In this document: in pieces, positions 16,163-25,512 of the stretch
How positions within the stretch are numbered: the stretch's first letter is position 1
How the letters are laid out: every line of letters starts with the position of its first letter
Origin: DASZVN01 sp035547055
Lineage (GTDB): Bacteria > Pseudomonadota > Alphaproteobacteria > Rhizobiales > Methylopilaceae
DNA length: 27,198 nt
NCBI GenBank assembly: GCA_035547055.1
Contig: DASZVN010000031.1
Location: forward strand, 1-27,198
Direction of reading: 5' to 3'
The notes under the pieces: generated by a model
Told to the model about the DNA's origin: nothing
The model's database searches: none
The model's input: the letters and a program-made list of their open reading frames with translations, nothing else
Program-made: the position numbers and the translations under genes

Positions 16163-18031
16163 ATGCTCCACCTCGACGACCTCACGCTCCGGATCGCCGG
16201 GCGCCTGTTGATCGAGCACGCGACTGTCGCGGTGCCCGAGGGGGCGCGGGTCGGTGTCGTCGGGCGGAACGGCGCAGGCAAGACCACGCTTTTCGCCGCG
16301 ATCGCGGGCGACACCCAACCCGACGACGGCACCATCACCCTGCCCCGCGGCATGCGGATCGGGCAGGTCGCCCAGGAGGCGCCGTCCGGCCCCGAAAGCC
16401 TGGTCGAGGCGGTGCTCGCCGCCGACACCGAGCGCGCCCGCCTCCTCGCCGCCGCCGAGACCGCCCGCGACCCCCATGAGATCGCCGCAATCCAGACCCG
16501 CCTCGCCGATATCGGCGCCCACGCCGCCCCGGCGCGGGCCGCGCGCATCCTCGCCGGCCTCGGCTTCGACGCCGCGGCCCAGCAGCGCCCGTGCGCCTCG
16601 TTTTCGGGCGGCTGGCGGATGCGCGTCGCGCTCGCCGCGACGCTGTTCGCCGAGCCAGACCTCCTGCTCCTCGACGAGCCTTCGAACCACCTCGATCTCG
16701 AGGGGACGCTGTGGCTCCAGGACTATCTGGCGCGCTACCCGCGCACCGTCGTCCTCATCAGCCACGACCGCGACCTTCTCGACGGCGCCTGCGACCACAT
16801 CCTCTACCTGTCCGAACGCAGGTTGACGCTCCACCGCGGCAACTACACGACCTTCGACCGCCGCCGCCGCGAACGCCTGCTGCTCGACCTCAAGCTCAAG
16901 AAGAAGCAGGACGCCGAGCGCCAGCGCCTCGCTGCCTTCGTCGAGCGGTTCCGCGCCAAGGCGACCAAGGCGCGGCAGGCCCAGTCGCGCTTGAAACGGC
17001 TGGAGAAGATGGAGCCGGTCGCGGTCGCCGCCGAGAACGCCGTCCAGCCCTTCGACATCCCGGCCCCGGCGAAGGCGCTGGCGCCGCCATTGATCGCGCT
17101 CGACCGGGTCGCGGTCGGCTACGCCGAAACGATCGTGCTCGACCGCCTGTCGCTGACGCTCGCGCCCGACGACCGCATCGCGCTGCTCGGGCAGAACGGC
17201 AACGGCAAGACCACGCTGGCCCGTCTCCTTGCCGGGAGCCTTCAGCCGGCGAAGGGCGAGATGCGCCGGTCAGAGCGGCTGGTCGCCGGCTATTTCGCCC
17301 AGCACCAGCTCGATCTCCTGGTGCCGGAACAGACCCCCTATCAGCATGTGCGTCGCCGCCTGCCCGAGGCGCCGGAAGCCGCGGTGCGGGCCCGGACGGC
17401 GCGGATCGGCTTCTCCGCCGAGCGCGCCGACGTCGCGGTCGGCCACCTTTCCGGCGGCGAGAAGGCCCGCCTCGCCTTCGGCCTCGCCGTATTCGACGGT
17501 CCGCACCTCCTGATCCTGGACGAGCCGACCAACCACCTCGACATCGACAGCCGCGCCGCCCTGGTCGAGGCGCTGAACGACTTCCCCGGCGCGGTCGTCC
17601 TGGTCAGCCACGACCGCCATCTCGTCGAGGCGTCGGCAGACCGGCTGTGGCTCGTCGCCGACGGCACCGCCCGCCCGTTCGACGGCGACCTCGACGACTA
17701 CCGCCGCCTCGTGCTCGCGCCGGACGACGCGTCTGCCGGAAGCGGCGAGCCCCGCGCCTCGCGGAGCGAGGAGCGCCGCCAGGCGGCGGAGCGCCGCGTC
17801 GCGCTGGCTCCGCTCCGCGCCCGCATCAAGGCGGCCGAGGCGGCGATGGCCCGCCTGGAGCAGGCGATCGCGACGCTCGACGCCGCCCTGGCGCGGCCCG
17901 ATGCCTTCACCGCCGACCCCGGCCGGGGTGCGGCGCTCGCCAAGGAGCGGGCGCAGGCCCTCGCCGCGCTCGCCGCCGCCGAGGAGGACTGGCTCGCCGC
18001 CAGCGCCGACTACGAGGCGGCCGCCCCGTAG
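16163..18031 (+). CDS. ABC-F family ATPase (YheS/Uup-like)
   Basis: 622-residue soluble protein with two ABC ATPase domains and no membrane segment, typical of ABC-F proteins that act on the ribosome. Domain 1 has Walker A GRNGAGKTT (34-42), signature FSGGW and Walker B LLLLDEPSNHLD. Domain 2 has GQNGNGKTT, LSGGEKAR and LLILDEPTNHLD. A charged linker between them (KLKKKQDAERQRL through RLKRLEKME) is the P-site tRNA interaction motif region of ABC-F proteins. The C-terminal part from about residue 530 is an Ala/Arg/Glu-rich coiled coil, as in YheS or Uup. The ribosome-binding site before ATG 16163 is weak. Translation-factor function is family knowledge; a role in antibiotic resistance cannot be inferred. 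Confidence 0.96.
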   Translation: MLHLDDLTLRIAGRLLIEHATVAVPEGARVGVVGRNGAGKTTLFAAIAGDTQPDDGTITLPRGMRIGQVAQEAPSGPESLVEAVLAADTERARLLAAAETARDPHEIAAIQTRLADIGAHAAPARAARILAGLGFDAAAQQRPCASFSGGWRMRVALAATLFAEPDLLLLDEPSNHLDLEGTLWLQDYLARYPRTVVLISHDRDLLDGACDHILYLSERRLTLHRGNYTTFDRRRRERLLLDLKLKKKQDAERQRLAAFVERFRAKATKARQAQSRLKRLEKMEPVAVAAENAVQPFDIPAPAKALAPPLIALDRVAVGYAETIVLDRLSLTLAPDDRIALLGQNGNGKTTLARLLAGSLQPAKGEMRRSERLVAGYFAQHQLDLLVPEQTPYQHVRRRLPEAPEAAVRARTARIGFSAERADVAVGHLSGGEKARLAFGLAVFDGPHLLILDEPTNHLDIDSRAALVEALNDFPGAVVLVSHDRHLVEASADRLWLVADGTARPFDGDLDDYRRLVLAPDDASAGSGEPRASRSEERRQAAERRVALAPLRARIKAAEAAMARLEQAIATLDAALARPDAFTADPGRGAALAKERAQALAALAAAEEDWLAASADYEAAAP

Positions 18032-18089
18032 CGTCCGCCCTTACGCCCCCGGCGGCGTCATACGGCTGTCATCTGTGGCGCCCTGACCG

Positions 18090-18136
18090 TTGAGGCCGGG
18101 CGGATTCGCTGCTATCAGCCGCCCGTCTCCGGGCGG
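18090..18136 (+). promoter_or_regulatory. Candidate prs promoter and leader hairpin
   Basis: TTGAGG (18090-18095) and TATCAG (18113-18118) are spaced by exactly 17 bases, each matching the sigma-70 consensus at four positions, 47 bases before the prs start. Immediately after, CCGCCCG (18119-18125) pairs with CGGGCGG (18130-18136), so the transcript would begin with or near a 7-bp hairpin. Confidence 0.45.
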
Positions 18137-18165
18137 CGGATGGTGCGGATCAGGGCGAGGGGCAG

Positions 18166-19098
<933 letters not shown>

Positions 19099-19210
19099 CC
19101 GCTCGCGGCGCGGTCCTATCCTCCCACGTCAATGTGAATTGAAGGATGCCGGGGGCGTGTCAGCTTCGACGCTCGGCCGGGGCGTCCCGGCCGCTCCAGG
19201 GAGGATCGTC

Positions 19211-19648
19211 ATGACACGGCATCTCGTCACCGGCGCCGCGGCCGCCGTGGCTCTCCTTGCCCTCGGCGCGCTTGCCCCCGCCCAGGCGGCGACGGTCAAC
19301 TACAAGGCCGATCTCGAGGCGTCGAGCGAGGTGCCGCCGAACACCGGCAACGGCAAGGGCAGCCTGACCGCGACCTACGACACCACGAGCCGCAAGCTGA
19401 CCTACCAGGGCAGCTATTCCGGCCTGAGCGGCCCCGCCATCGCCGCCCATTTCCATGGCCCCGCCGGCCCCGGCAAGAACGCGGGCGTGCTGGTGCCGGT
19501 CAAGGCGGCGAACGGCAGCTTCGAGGGTTCCGCGACGCTGACCGAGGCTCAGGCCAAGGACCTTGCCGACGGGGAGATGTATTTCAACATCCACACCGCG
19601 GCGCACAAAGGCGGTGAGATCCGCGGCCAGGTCATGAAGGCCGAATAG
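19211..19648 (+). CDS. Secreted CHRD-domain protein
   Basis: 145-residue exported protein. The signal peptide runs to about residue 26 (LAPAQA before ATVNY). The rest is one CHRD domain, a beta-rich module first described in chordin. Its characteristic elements are visible: EVPPNTGNGKGSLTATYD, AHFHGPAGPGKNAGVLV, and the closing FNIHTAAHKGGEIRGQV. Bacterial members are periplasmic or extracellular and of unknown function; the conserved histidines suggest metal binding, which is inference. The ribosome-binding site AGGGAGG lies six bases before ATG 19211. It lies between prs and the cyclopropane synthase with gaps of over 100 bases on both sides, so it is probably a single-gene unit. Confidence 0.93.
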   Translation: MTRHLVTGAAAAVALLALGALAPAQAATVNYKADLEASSEVPPNTGNGKGSLTATYDTTSRKLTYQGSYSGLSGPAIAAHFHGPAGPGKNAGVLVPVKAANGSFEGSATLTEAQAKDLADGEMYFNIHTAAHKGGEIRGQVMKAE

Positions 19649-19806
19649 CGTCTTCGGCGGTTCAGATCGGGCGCTCGTGCGGCGGCAATGCGTTGCTGCC
19701 GCGGGTGCCTTGCGATTCCATCGTTGCCAGCGCGCTTCGACTTGGCGATAAACCCGACCGGCCGGCGGCTGGCCACGGGCGATCCTGCCCGTTCTCGGAG
19801 TGCGCG

Positions 19807-21060
19807 ATGGAAAGACTGCTGCAGGAGGTGCTGTCACGCCTCGTCCGCGCCGGCAACCTGACGATCGTGCTCGCCAACGGCCGCCGCCTCGCCTGCGGCG
19901 ACGGCACCGGGCAGCCGATCGTCGTGCGCTTCGCCGACCGAGGGGCGCAGTTCGCGGTCCTGGCCGACCCCTATCTCAAGCTCGGCGAGCTCTTCATGGA
20001 CGGCCGGCTCGTGATGGAGCAGGGCTCGGTCTACGACCTCCTCGAGCTCGTGCTGCGCGAGAGTCATGGCCAGAAGCCGGCGCTCTCGGCCAGGATGCTG
20101 AGCGGCGTCCGCTTCGCGCTGCGGCGCTGGAAGCAGCGCAACCGCGGCGCCCGCTCCAAGGCGAACGTCGCCCACCACTACGACCTCGACGCCGGCCTCT
20201 ACGACCTCTTCCTCGACAGCGACCGCCAATATTCCTGCGCCTATTTCGAGCGCCCGGACATGAGCCTCGAAGAGGCCCAGCTCGCCAAGCGGCGCCACAT
20301 CACCTCGAAGCTCCTGATCGAGCCGGGGCAGAACGTGCTCGACATCGGCTGCGGCTGGGGCGGGCTCGGCCTCTACCTCGCCGAGTTCACCGACGCCGAC
20401 GTCGTCGGAGTCACCCTGTCGGAGGAACAGCTCTCGCTGGCGCGCCGGCGCGCCCAGGACCGCGACCTCGCGCGCCGGGTCGAGTTCCGCCTCCAGGACT
20501 ACCGGGCGGTGCCGGAGACCTTCGACCGCATCGTCTCGGTCGGCATGTTCGAGCATGTCGGTGTCGGCTATTACGACGCCTTCTTCTCCGCAGTGTCGCG
20601 CCTCCTGAAGAAGGACGGGGTCGCCCTGCTCCATACCATCGGGCGGACCGACGGGCCGGGCTTCACCAATCCCTGGATCGACAAATACATCTTCCCCGGC
20701 GGCTACATCCCAGCGCTGTCGGAGGTGGCCGAGTCGATCCAGCGCGTCGGCCTGATCGTCACCGACGTGGAGATCCTGCACCTCCACTACGCCGAGACCC
20801 TGCGGCACTGGCGCGAGCGCTTCCTCGCCCGCCGCGACGACGCGAGGCGCCTCTACGACGAGCGCTTCTGCCGAATGTGGGAGTTCTATCTCGCCGCCTC
20901 GGAGGCGACCTTCCGCGCCGGCGAGATGGTCAATTTCCAGGTCCAGCTCGTCCACGAGCAGACCGCGGTGCCGATGACCCGCGACTACATCGCCCAGCGC
21001 GAGGCCGAGCTCCGCGCCCGCGACGGCGGCGAGGCCCCGCTCCGGATGGCGGGGGAATAG
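19807..21060 (+). CDS. cfa: Cyclopropane-fatty-acyl-phospholipid synthase
   Basis: 417-residue SAM-dependent methyltransferase that adds a methylene bridge to unsaturated acyl chains of membrane phospholipids. The N-terminal lipid-binding part (to about 120) is followed by HHYDLDAGLYDLFLD, the SAM motif VLDIGCGWGG at 177-186, GVTLSEEQ, and VGMFEHVGVGYYDAFF with the catalytic-loop glutamate. The C-terminal segment RMWEFYLAASEATFRAGEM aligns with the E. coli region around Cys354, but Cys is replaced (Ala-Ser-Glu). This is frequent in related proteins, so the exact product, cyclopropane or another methylated chain, is not certain. The start at 19807 has GGAG seven bases upstream; the longer reading to 19693 is rejected. 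Confidence 0.94.
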   Translation: MERLLQEVLSRLVRAGNLTIVLANGRRLACGDGTGQPIVVRFADRGAQFAVLADPYLKLGELFMDGRLVMEQGSVYDLLELVLRESHGQKPALSARMLSGVRFALRRWKQRNRGARSKANVAHHYDLDAGLYDLFLDSDRQYSCAYFERPDMSLEEAQLAKRRHITSKLLIEPGQNVLDIGCGWGGLGLYLAEFTDADVVGVTLSEEQLSLARRRAQDRDLARRVEFRLQDYRAVPETFDRIVSVGMFEHVGVGYYDAFFSAVSRLLKKDGVALLHTIGRTDGPGFTNPWIDKYIFPGGYIPALSEVAESIQRVGLIVTDVEILHLHYAETLRHWRERFLARRDDARRLYDERFCRMWEFYLAASEATFRAGEMVNFQVQLVHEQTAVPMTRDYIAQREAELRARDGGEAPLRMAGE

Positions 21061-21071
21061 GCGCGGCCCGC

Positions 21072-21151
21072 CATTGCGAGGAGCGAAGCGACGAAGCAAT
21101 CCAGAAGCCGCTCTGCCGTTTACCCTGGATTGCTTCGCTTCGCTCGCAATG
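21072..21151. repeat. Long inverted repeat at the cfa/efeB convergent junction
   Basis: A 33-base left arm (21072-21104, starting CATTGCGAGGAGCGAAGCG) pairs with a 27-base right arm (21125-21151, starting CTGGATTGCTTCGC). The match is perfect except for a 6-base bulge caused by an extra GAGCGA-like unit, with a 20-base loop. It fills most of the 104-base gap between two genes that end facing each other, so it probably ends both transcripts. This sequence type is a widespread intergenic repeat in proteobacteria. Confidence 0.8.
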
Positions 21152-21164
21152 ACGGCAGGTGCCC

Positions 21165-22454
21165 TCACGCCTCCAGCAGCGGCTGGCCGAGATAGCGGGA
21201 CTTGTCCGGCACGCCGGGCAGGACGAAGAAATAGCCGCCGCCGAATGGTTTCACGTATTCCTCGAGCGGCTCGCCGTTGAGGCGGTTCTGCACAGTGATG
21301 AAGCCGGCCGCGAGGTCGGCCTGGAAGCAGATGAAGATCAGGCCCATGTCCATCTGCGCCGCCTTGGTGATGCCGCGCGAATAGTTGAACGGGCGGCGGA
21401 ACAGGCGGTGCGCCGGCTCGCCCTTGGTGCGCGGATTGGCGAGGCGCATGTGCGCCGTCAGCGGAACGCGCTCTCCCTTGGGATCCTTGGCGAAATCCGG
21501 CTCGTCGTGCTCGCGCTTCATGCCGAGCGGGGCGCCGGTCGCCTTGTCGCGGCCGAAGATGTTCTCCTGCTCCTGCAGCGCCGTGCGGTCCCAGGCCTCG
21601 ACGAAATGGCGGATCAGGCGCACCGCCTGGTAGGAGCCGCCGACCGCCCAGGCCGGCTCGCCCTGCCCGTCCTGCACCCACACCACCCGCTCCATCGCCG
21701 CCGGGTCGAGCGGATCGGGATTGACGGTGCCATCCTTGAAGCCGAGCAGGTTGCGCCCGGTCCCGGCCGGCGTCGCCAGTGCCTGCGGGGGAGCGAAGCC
21801 ATCCTGCTTCCAGCGCAGCATGAGCTGGCTCGGGAAGTGCTTCACCACGTCGCGCAGCGCGTGGACGTTGGCCTCCGGGCTGTCGGAGCAGATCTGGAGC
21901 AGGAGATCGCCGTGGCACTCGTCCGCGACGAGGGCATCGTTCGGAAAGGCATGCATCGTCTCGAGATGCCGCGGCTTCAGCCCGGCGAGACCGAAGCGGC
22001 CGTCGAACAGCGAGGCGCCGACCGCGACGGTGACGGTGAGATCGTGCGGCGTGACGGTCGGTCCGAGCACGCCGGAATCGGCCGGCGGAAACTTCGGGTC
22101 GAGAGAAGGCGGCGTGCCGCCCTGCATCAGGAAAGCGACCCGCTCCGTCAGGCCCCGGAACAGGTCGCGGAGCTCGTCCTTCGTGGTCGCGAGCACGTCG
22201 AACGACGCGATCATCGCGGCCGCCGGACGCGGCGTCGCGACGCCCGACTGGTGGCGGCCATAGACCGGCTGGCGCGCCTTGGCCCCGTCGGCCACAGGCC
22301 CCGGCTTTTCCGCGGCCGCGGCATTGCCGGCGAGGGCCCCCACCACCGCGCCGCCGCCGACTGCGCCGAGGCCGAGAAGGAGATTGCGCCGCCCCGGCGA
22401 GCGCAGCCGCTCGGCCTCGGGCTTGGCGGGATCGCGGGGAGGAGTTTCGGCCAT
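21165..22454 (-). CDS. efeB: EfeB, Tat-exported DyP-type heme peroxidase
   Basis: 429-residue periplasmic heme peroxidase of the EfeUOB ferrous-iron import system. The N-terminus carries a twin-arginine signal (G-R22-R23-NLLLGLGAVGG) ending near AAAA at 45-48, as expected for export with heme bound. LLGFKDGTVNP holds the DyP GxxDG motif with the catalytic aspartate. The conserved C-terminal FNYSRGITKAAQMDMGLIFI precedes FITVQNRLNG, typical of EfeB. The ATG at 22454 is preferred; a TTG at 22475, overlapping the efeO stop, is an in-frame alternative and would couple translation to efeO. It is the third gene of the operon, after efeU and efeO. Confidence 0.95.
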   Translation of the reverse strand: MAETPPRDPAKPEAERLRSPGRRNLLLGLGAVGGGAVVGALAGNAAAAEKPGPVADGAKARQPVYGRHQSGVATPRPAAAMIASFDVLATTKDELRDLFRGLTERVAFLMQGGTPPSLDPKFPPADSGVLGPTVTPHDLTVTVAVGASLFDGRFGLAGLKPRHLETMHAFPNDALVADECHGDLLLQICSDSPEANVHALRDVVKHFPSQLMLRWKQDGFAPPQALATPAGTGRNLLGFKDGTVNPDPLDPAAMERVVWVQDGQGEPAWAVGGSYQAVRLIRHFVEAWDRTALQEQENIFGRDKATGAPLGMKREHDEPDFAKDPKGERVPLTAHMRLANPRTKGEPAHRLFRRPFNYSRGITKAAQMDMGLIFICFQADLAAGFITVQNRLNGEPLEEYVKPFGGGYFFVLPGVPDKSRYLGQPLLEA

Positions 22455-22471
22455 GGCGGTCCAGGCGCCTC

Positions 22472-23656
22472 TCAACTGATGCCGAGCGTGCCGCTCAGCC
22501 GGGCGAGATCCTCGGCCAGCGCCGTCACCGGGCCTTGCAGGGCCTTGCGGTCTTCCGGCGTCAGCTTGTCGTAGGTTTCGAAGCCGCCAGCCTCGGCCCG
22601 GTACTTGGCGAGGATCTTGTCGACGGTCGCGAAATTCTTGTCGATGCGGTCCGACAGCGCGGGATCGGCTTTCCTGGTCAACGGCCGGAGCAGGTCGACG
22701 ATCTTCTCAGCACCGTCGAGATTGGCCTGGAAGTCCCAGAGGTCGGTGTGGCTGTAGCGGTCTTCCTCGCCGCTGATCTTGCTGGAGGCGACCTCCTCGA
22801 TGAGGTCGGCGGCGCCGCCCACCATCTTGTTGGGCGGAATGGCCAGCGTCGCGATCCGCTTCTGCAGGTCCGCGACGTCGGCCACGAGCTTGTCGGCGAA
22901 CGGCGCCAGGCCCTCGGTCGAGTTCCTGGCGAACAGGCCGTACTCGATGCGGTGGAAGCCGGTGAAGCCGGGGTCGGCTTCCTTCTTCTCGTGGTCGTCG
23001 GCACGCGAGTCGATGGCGGCGTCGAGGTCGCTGAACAGCTCGGCGATCGGCTCGATGCGCTCGTAGTGGACCCGCGCCGGCGCATAGAGCGCCTTGGCCT
23101 CGTCGAGCTTCCCGGCCTTGACCGCCGCTGTGAAGGCCTCGGTGTCCTTCGCCAGCGCCTCGACCTCGCCGGTGACGTAGACCTTGTACTCGGCGATCGG
23201 CCCGACCAGGTCGAGCACGCTCGGCTTGGCCGCGGCCGGGGCGCCGCCGGTCACGGTCAGCGTGCCCTTGGGATTGCTGAGGAGGCCGCAGGTGATGCCG
23301 TAGGTGCCGGGCTCGAGCGTCGTGGTCAGACGTGCGGTGAAGCCGGGCGCGATGTTCTCGCGCTCGTCGACCACCATCACGCCCTTCAGGATCTCCCATT
23401 CGAGCGCGCGCTGGCTCTTGTTGACGATGCGGAAGGAGACCTTGCCCGCCGGCACCGTCAGCGTCTCAGGCTCGCAGGCCTTGTCGGTGACCGCGACCTC
23501 GATCGGGGCCGGCGCCGCCGCGGCACCGCCCGACGCCGAGGGGTTCGCCGCCGGCGTCGGGCCGCCCTCGTCGCCGGTACCGAAATAGACGCCGAGGCCG
23601 GCCGCCACCACGACGACCGCCACCGCTCCACCGATCTGCCAAGGTTTCCACGCCAT
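22472..23656 (-). CDS. efeO: EfeO, periplasmic iron-binding protein (cupredoxin + imelysin/M75)
   Basis: 394-residue exported component of the EfeUOB importer. An N-terminal membrane-spanning signal or anchor (IGGAVAVVVVAAGLGVYF) is followed by a Pro/Ala-rich linker, then a cupredoxin-like domain at about 50-140 with C61-E-P-E and ITCGLLSNPKG, which may bind copper or iron. The M75/imelysin-like domain from about 145 contains GFHRIEYGLF, the HxxE metal motif of the family, and DLWDFQANLDGAEKIV. This two-domain form is the longer EfeO class. It starts nine bases after efeU and its stop lies about 17 bases before the efeB ATG, a tight operon. Confidence 0.95.
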   Translation of the reverse strand: MAWKPWQIGGAVAVVVVAAGLGVYFGTGDEGGPTPAANPSASGGAAAAPAPIEVAVTDKACEPETLTVPAGKVSFRIVNKSQRALEWEILKGVMVVDERENIAPGFTARLTTTLEPGTYGITCGLLSNPKGTLTVTGGAPAAAKPSVLDLVGPIAEYKVYVTGEVEALAKDTEAFTAAVKAGKLDEAKALYAPARVHYERIEPIAELFSDLDAAIDSRADDHEKKEADPGFTGFHRIEYGLFARNSTEGLAPFADKLVADVADLQKRIATLAIPPNKMVGGAADLIEEVASSKISGEEDRYSHTDLWDFQANLDGAEKIVDLLRPLTRKADPALSDRIDKNFATVDKILAKYRAEAGGFETYDKLTPEDRKALQGPVTALAEDLARLSGTLGIS

Positions 23657-23665
23657 CGCCGCCCC

Positions 23666-24508
23666 CTATTCGCCAGGGGCCGGATGGGCGGCCGACCGCG
23701 GCGCCGGTCCATTGCCGCCGAAGAACAGCACCAGGGCCGGCACCAGGAACAGCAGGTAGATCGCGACCTCGCCCACGGTCGGCGTGTCCCGGTAGCCGAG
23801 GATGCCGTGGAGCACCGAGCCCAGCGCGCTGTCGGCCGGCAGCACGCCGCTGATGTCGAAAGCGATCGCCTGCAGGCCGTTCCACAGCCCGGCGTCATGC
23901 AGCGCGTGGAGCGAGCCGGCGAGAAGACCCGCCGCGACGAGCAGGATGAACGCCCCGGTCCAGCGGAAGAAGCGGCGGAGGTTGAGCTTCACCCCGCCAT
24001 AGTAGATGCCGATGCCGACCGCGACGGCGACCGCGACGCCGAGCAGCGCGCCGACCGGCGCCCAGATGCCGGCGCTCTGCTGGAAGGTCGCGAGCAGGAA
24101 GAACACCGACTCCAGTCCTTCCCGCGCCACCGCGAAGAAGGCCATGCCGGTCAGGGCCCATCCCTGATGGTCGCCGCCGCGGAGCGCGGCGTCGATCGAA
24201 TCGTGCAGCTCGGCCTTGATCGAGCGCGCCGCCTTCTTCATCCAGAACACCATCGAGGTCAGGATGACGACGGCGGCAAGGCCGACGGCGGCCTCGAACA
24301 GCTCCTGCTCGCGCTGCGGGAACTCGGCCGAGGCCTGGTCGAGCGCAATGCCGACGGCGAGGCACAGCACGCAGGCCAGGACGACCCCGAGCCAGACGCG
24401 CGGCATCCAGCGCTGGCGGCCGGTCTGGCGCAGATAGCTCGCGACGATGCCGACGATCAGCGCCGCCTCGATGCCTTCGCGCATCATGATGAGGAAGGGA
24501 ACGAGCAT
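23666..24508 (-). CDS. efeU: EfeU, FTR1-family iron permease
   Basis: 280-residue inner-membrane permease homologous to yeast Ftr1, importing iron after oxidation by partner proteins. Two RExxE iron-binding motifs are visible, R10-E-G-I-E14 in the first transmembrane segment and R129-E-G-L-E133 in the fourth. About seven hydrophobic segments follow. The start at 24508 (MLVPFLIMMREGIEA) is chosen because the REGIE helix begins immediately and an in-frame reading to 24577 would cover the operator-like sequences upstream. GAAGG lies nine bases upstream. It is the first gene of efeUOB, and a Fur-box-like palindrome 29 bases upstream suggests iron repression. Unlike laboratory E. coli K-12, the gene is intact. 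Confidence 0.95.
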   Translation of the reverse strand: MLVPFLIMMREGIEAALIVGIVASYLRQTGRQRWMPRVWLGVVLACVLCLAVGIALDQASAEFPQREQELFEAAVGLAAVVILTSMVFWMKKAARSIKAELHDSIDAALRGGDHQGWALTGMAFFAVAREGLESVFFLLATFQQSAGIWAPVGALLGVAVAVAVGIGIYYGGVKLNLRRFFRWTGAFILLVAAGLLAGSLHALHDAGLWNGLQAIAFDISGVLPADSALGSVLHGILGYRDTPTVGEVAIYLLFLVPALVLFFGGNGPAPRSAAHPAPGE

Positions 24509-24536
24509 GCGGCGCAGCCTTCGACGCGACAACAGG

Positions 24537-24551
24537 TGCGAGTCATTCTCA
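24537..24551 (-). promoter_or_regulatory. Fur-box-like operator upstream of efeU
   Basis: On the minus strand the sequence TGAGAATGACTCGCA matches the 7-1-7 Fur consensus TGATAATNATTATCA at 10 of 14 positions, 28 bases before the efeU start codon. Location and match support iron-dependent repression. In Hyphomicrobiales the same job is often done by RirA or Irr, so the regulator is uncertain. Confidence 0.5.
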
Positions 24552-24564
24552 CTAGCCGAAGGAA

Positions 24565-24631
24565 TGAGGCACTGCAATGGAGTGCCTCAGCTAGATTAGA
24601 GAGTTTCCAGTTCAGAAGGTGCGATCTGAAC
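24565..24631. repeat. Two operator-like inverted repeats in the efeU upstream region
   Basis: A perfect 9-bp repeat, TGAGGCACT (24565-24573) with AGTGCCTCA (24581-24589), 7-base centre, and a perfect 7-bp repeat, GTTCAGA (24610-24616) with TCTGAAC (24625-24631), 8-base centre. They lie within a patch (about 24540-24710) that is visibly less GC-rich than the rest of the window. They could be regulator binding sites or remains of a transferred element. Confidence 0.5.
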
Positions 24632-24749
24632 GTCGCTACGTCCTGATCTCCTTCGATCAACTGGCTAGACTGGAACTATTCGAACATAGGCAAGCTTTGC
24701 GTCATTGCGCCGCAAGGCCCGGTTCTGGCCGTTGCGAGGCGCGGCGGCG

Positions 24750-25490
24750 TCACAGCACGCCGGGATAGCGGCCGCCGTCGATCACGATGCTCTGCCCGGT
24801 GATGTAGCCGGCATGGACCGAGCACAGGAAGGCGCAGAGCCGCCCGAGCTCCTCGGGCTCGCCGGCCCGCTTGGCCGGAATCGCCGCGATCATCGCCGGA
24901 TCGCCGCCGATCTCGCGGAAGCGGCTGGTCGCGAACGTGCCGGGCAGGATGTGGTTGATGGTGACGTTGTGCTCGGCAACCTGGCGGGCCGGGCCGGCGA
25001 GGAAGGCGGTCAGCCCGGCGCGGGCGCCGCTCGAGATGTCGAGCCGGGACAGCGGCAGCTTCACCGAGGCCGAGGTGATGTCGACGATCCGGCCGAAGCG
25101 GCGCTCGATCATGCCGTCGATGACGCGGCGGATCATCTCGATCGGGGTGATCATGTTGCCGCGGACGCCCTTCAGGACAGCCTCCGGGTCGGCCTCGCGG
25201 AAATCGCGCATGCCGGGGCCGCCGTTGTTGTTGACCAGGATGTCCGGCTCCGGGCAGGCGGCGAGGAGCGCGTCCTGCACCTTCGGCTCGGAAACGTCGC
25301 CCGGGACCTCGATAACGGCGACGCCGCTCGCCCGGCGCACCGTCTCGGCGGCCTCCTTCAGGACGGCCGCGTCGCGGCCGTTCATCACCACCGCTACGCC
25401 CTCGGCGGCGAGCGCCTCGGCGCAGGCGCGCCCGAGCCCGCGGCTCGACGCGCAGACGATCGCCTTGCGGCCCGCAAGTCCCAGATCCAT
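24750..25490 (-). CDS. SDR-family protein with non-canonical active site
   Basis: 246-residue short-chain dehydrogenase/reductase-like protein. The nucleotide-binding motif is CASSRGLG at 13-20 instead of TGxxxGxG, followed by NNNGG at 87-91 and S140 in VDITSASVK, where the catalytic serine belongs. The YxxxK pair is replaced by S153-S-G-A-R157 in LDISSGARAGLTAFLAG. I recall a subgroup of SDR proteins with a similar S/NGAR sequence annotated only as SDR oxidoreductase, so this is likely a shared trait, not a damaged gene. The substrate is unknown. The start at 25490 has GGGGAG seven bases upstream. It follows glmU by 22 bases and is probably co-transcribed with it. Confidence 0.9.
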   Translation of the reverse strand: MDLGLAGRKAIVCASSRGLGRACAEALAAEGVAVVMNGRDAAVLKEAAETVRRASGVAVIEVPGDVSEPKVQDALLAACPEPDILVNNNGGPGMRDFREADPEAVLKGVRGNMITPIEMIRRVIDGMIERRFGRIVDITSASVKLPLSRLDISSGARAGLTAFLAGPARQVAEHNVTINHILPGTFATSRFREIGGDPAMIAAIPAKRAGEPEELGRLCAFLCSVHAGYITGQSIVIDGGRYPGVL

Positions 25491-25512
25491 CGCAGTCTCC
25501 CCTGTCGGAAAA

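Noticed and set aside
21072..21151. Inverted repeat considered as insertion-sequence ends or a CRISPR-like unit
   Set aside because: A single foldback with a 20-base loop, no transposase and no repeated spacer pattern. It fits a common intergenic repeat.
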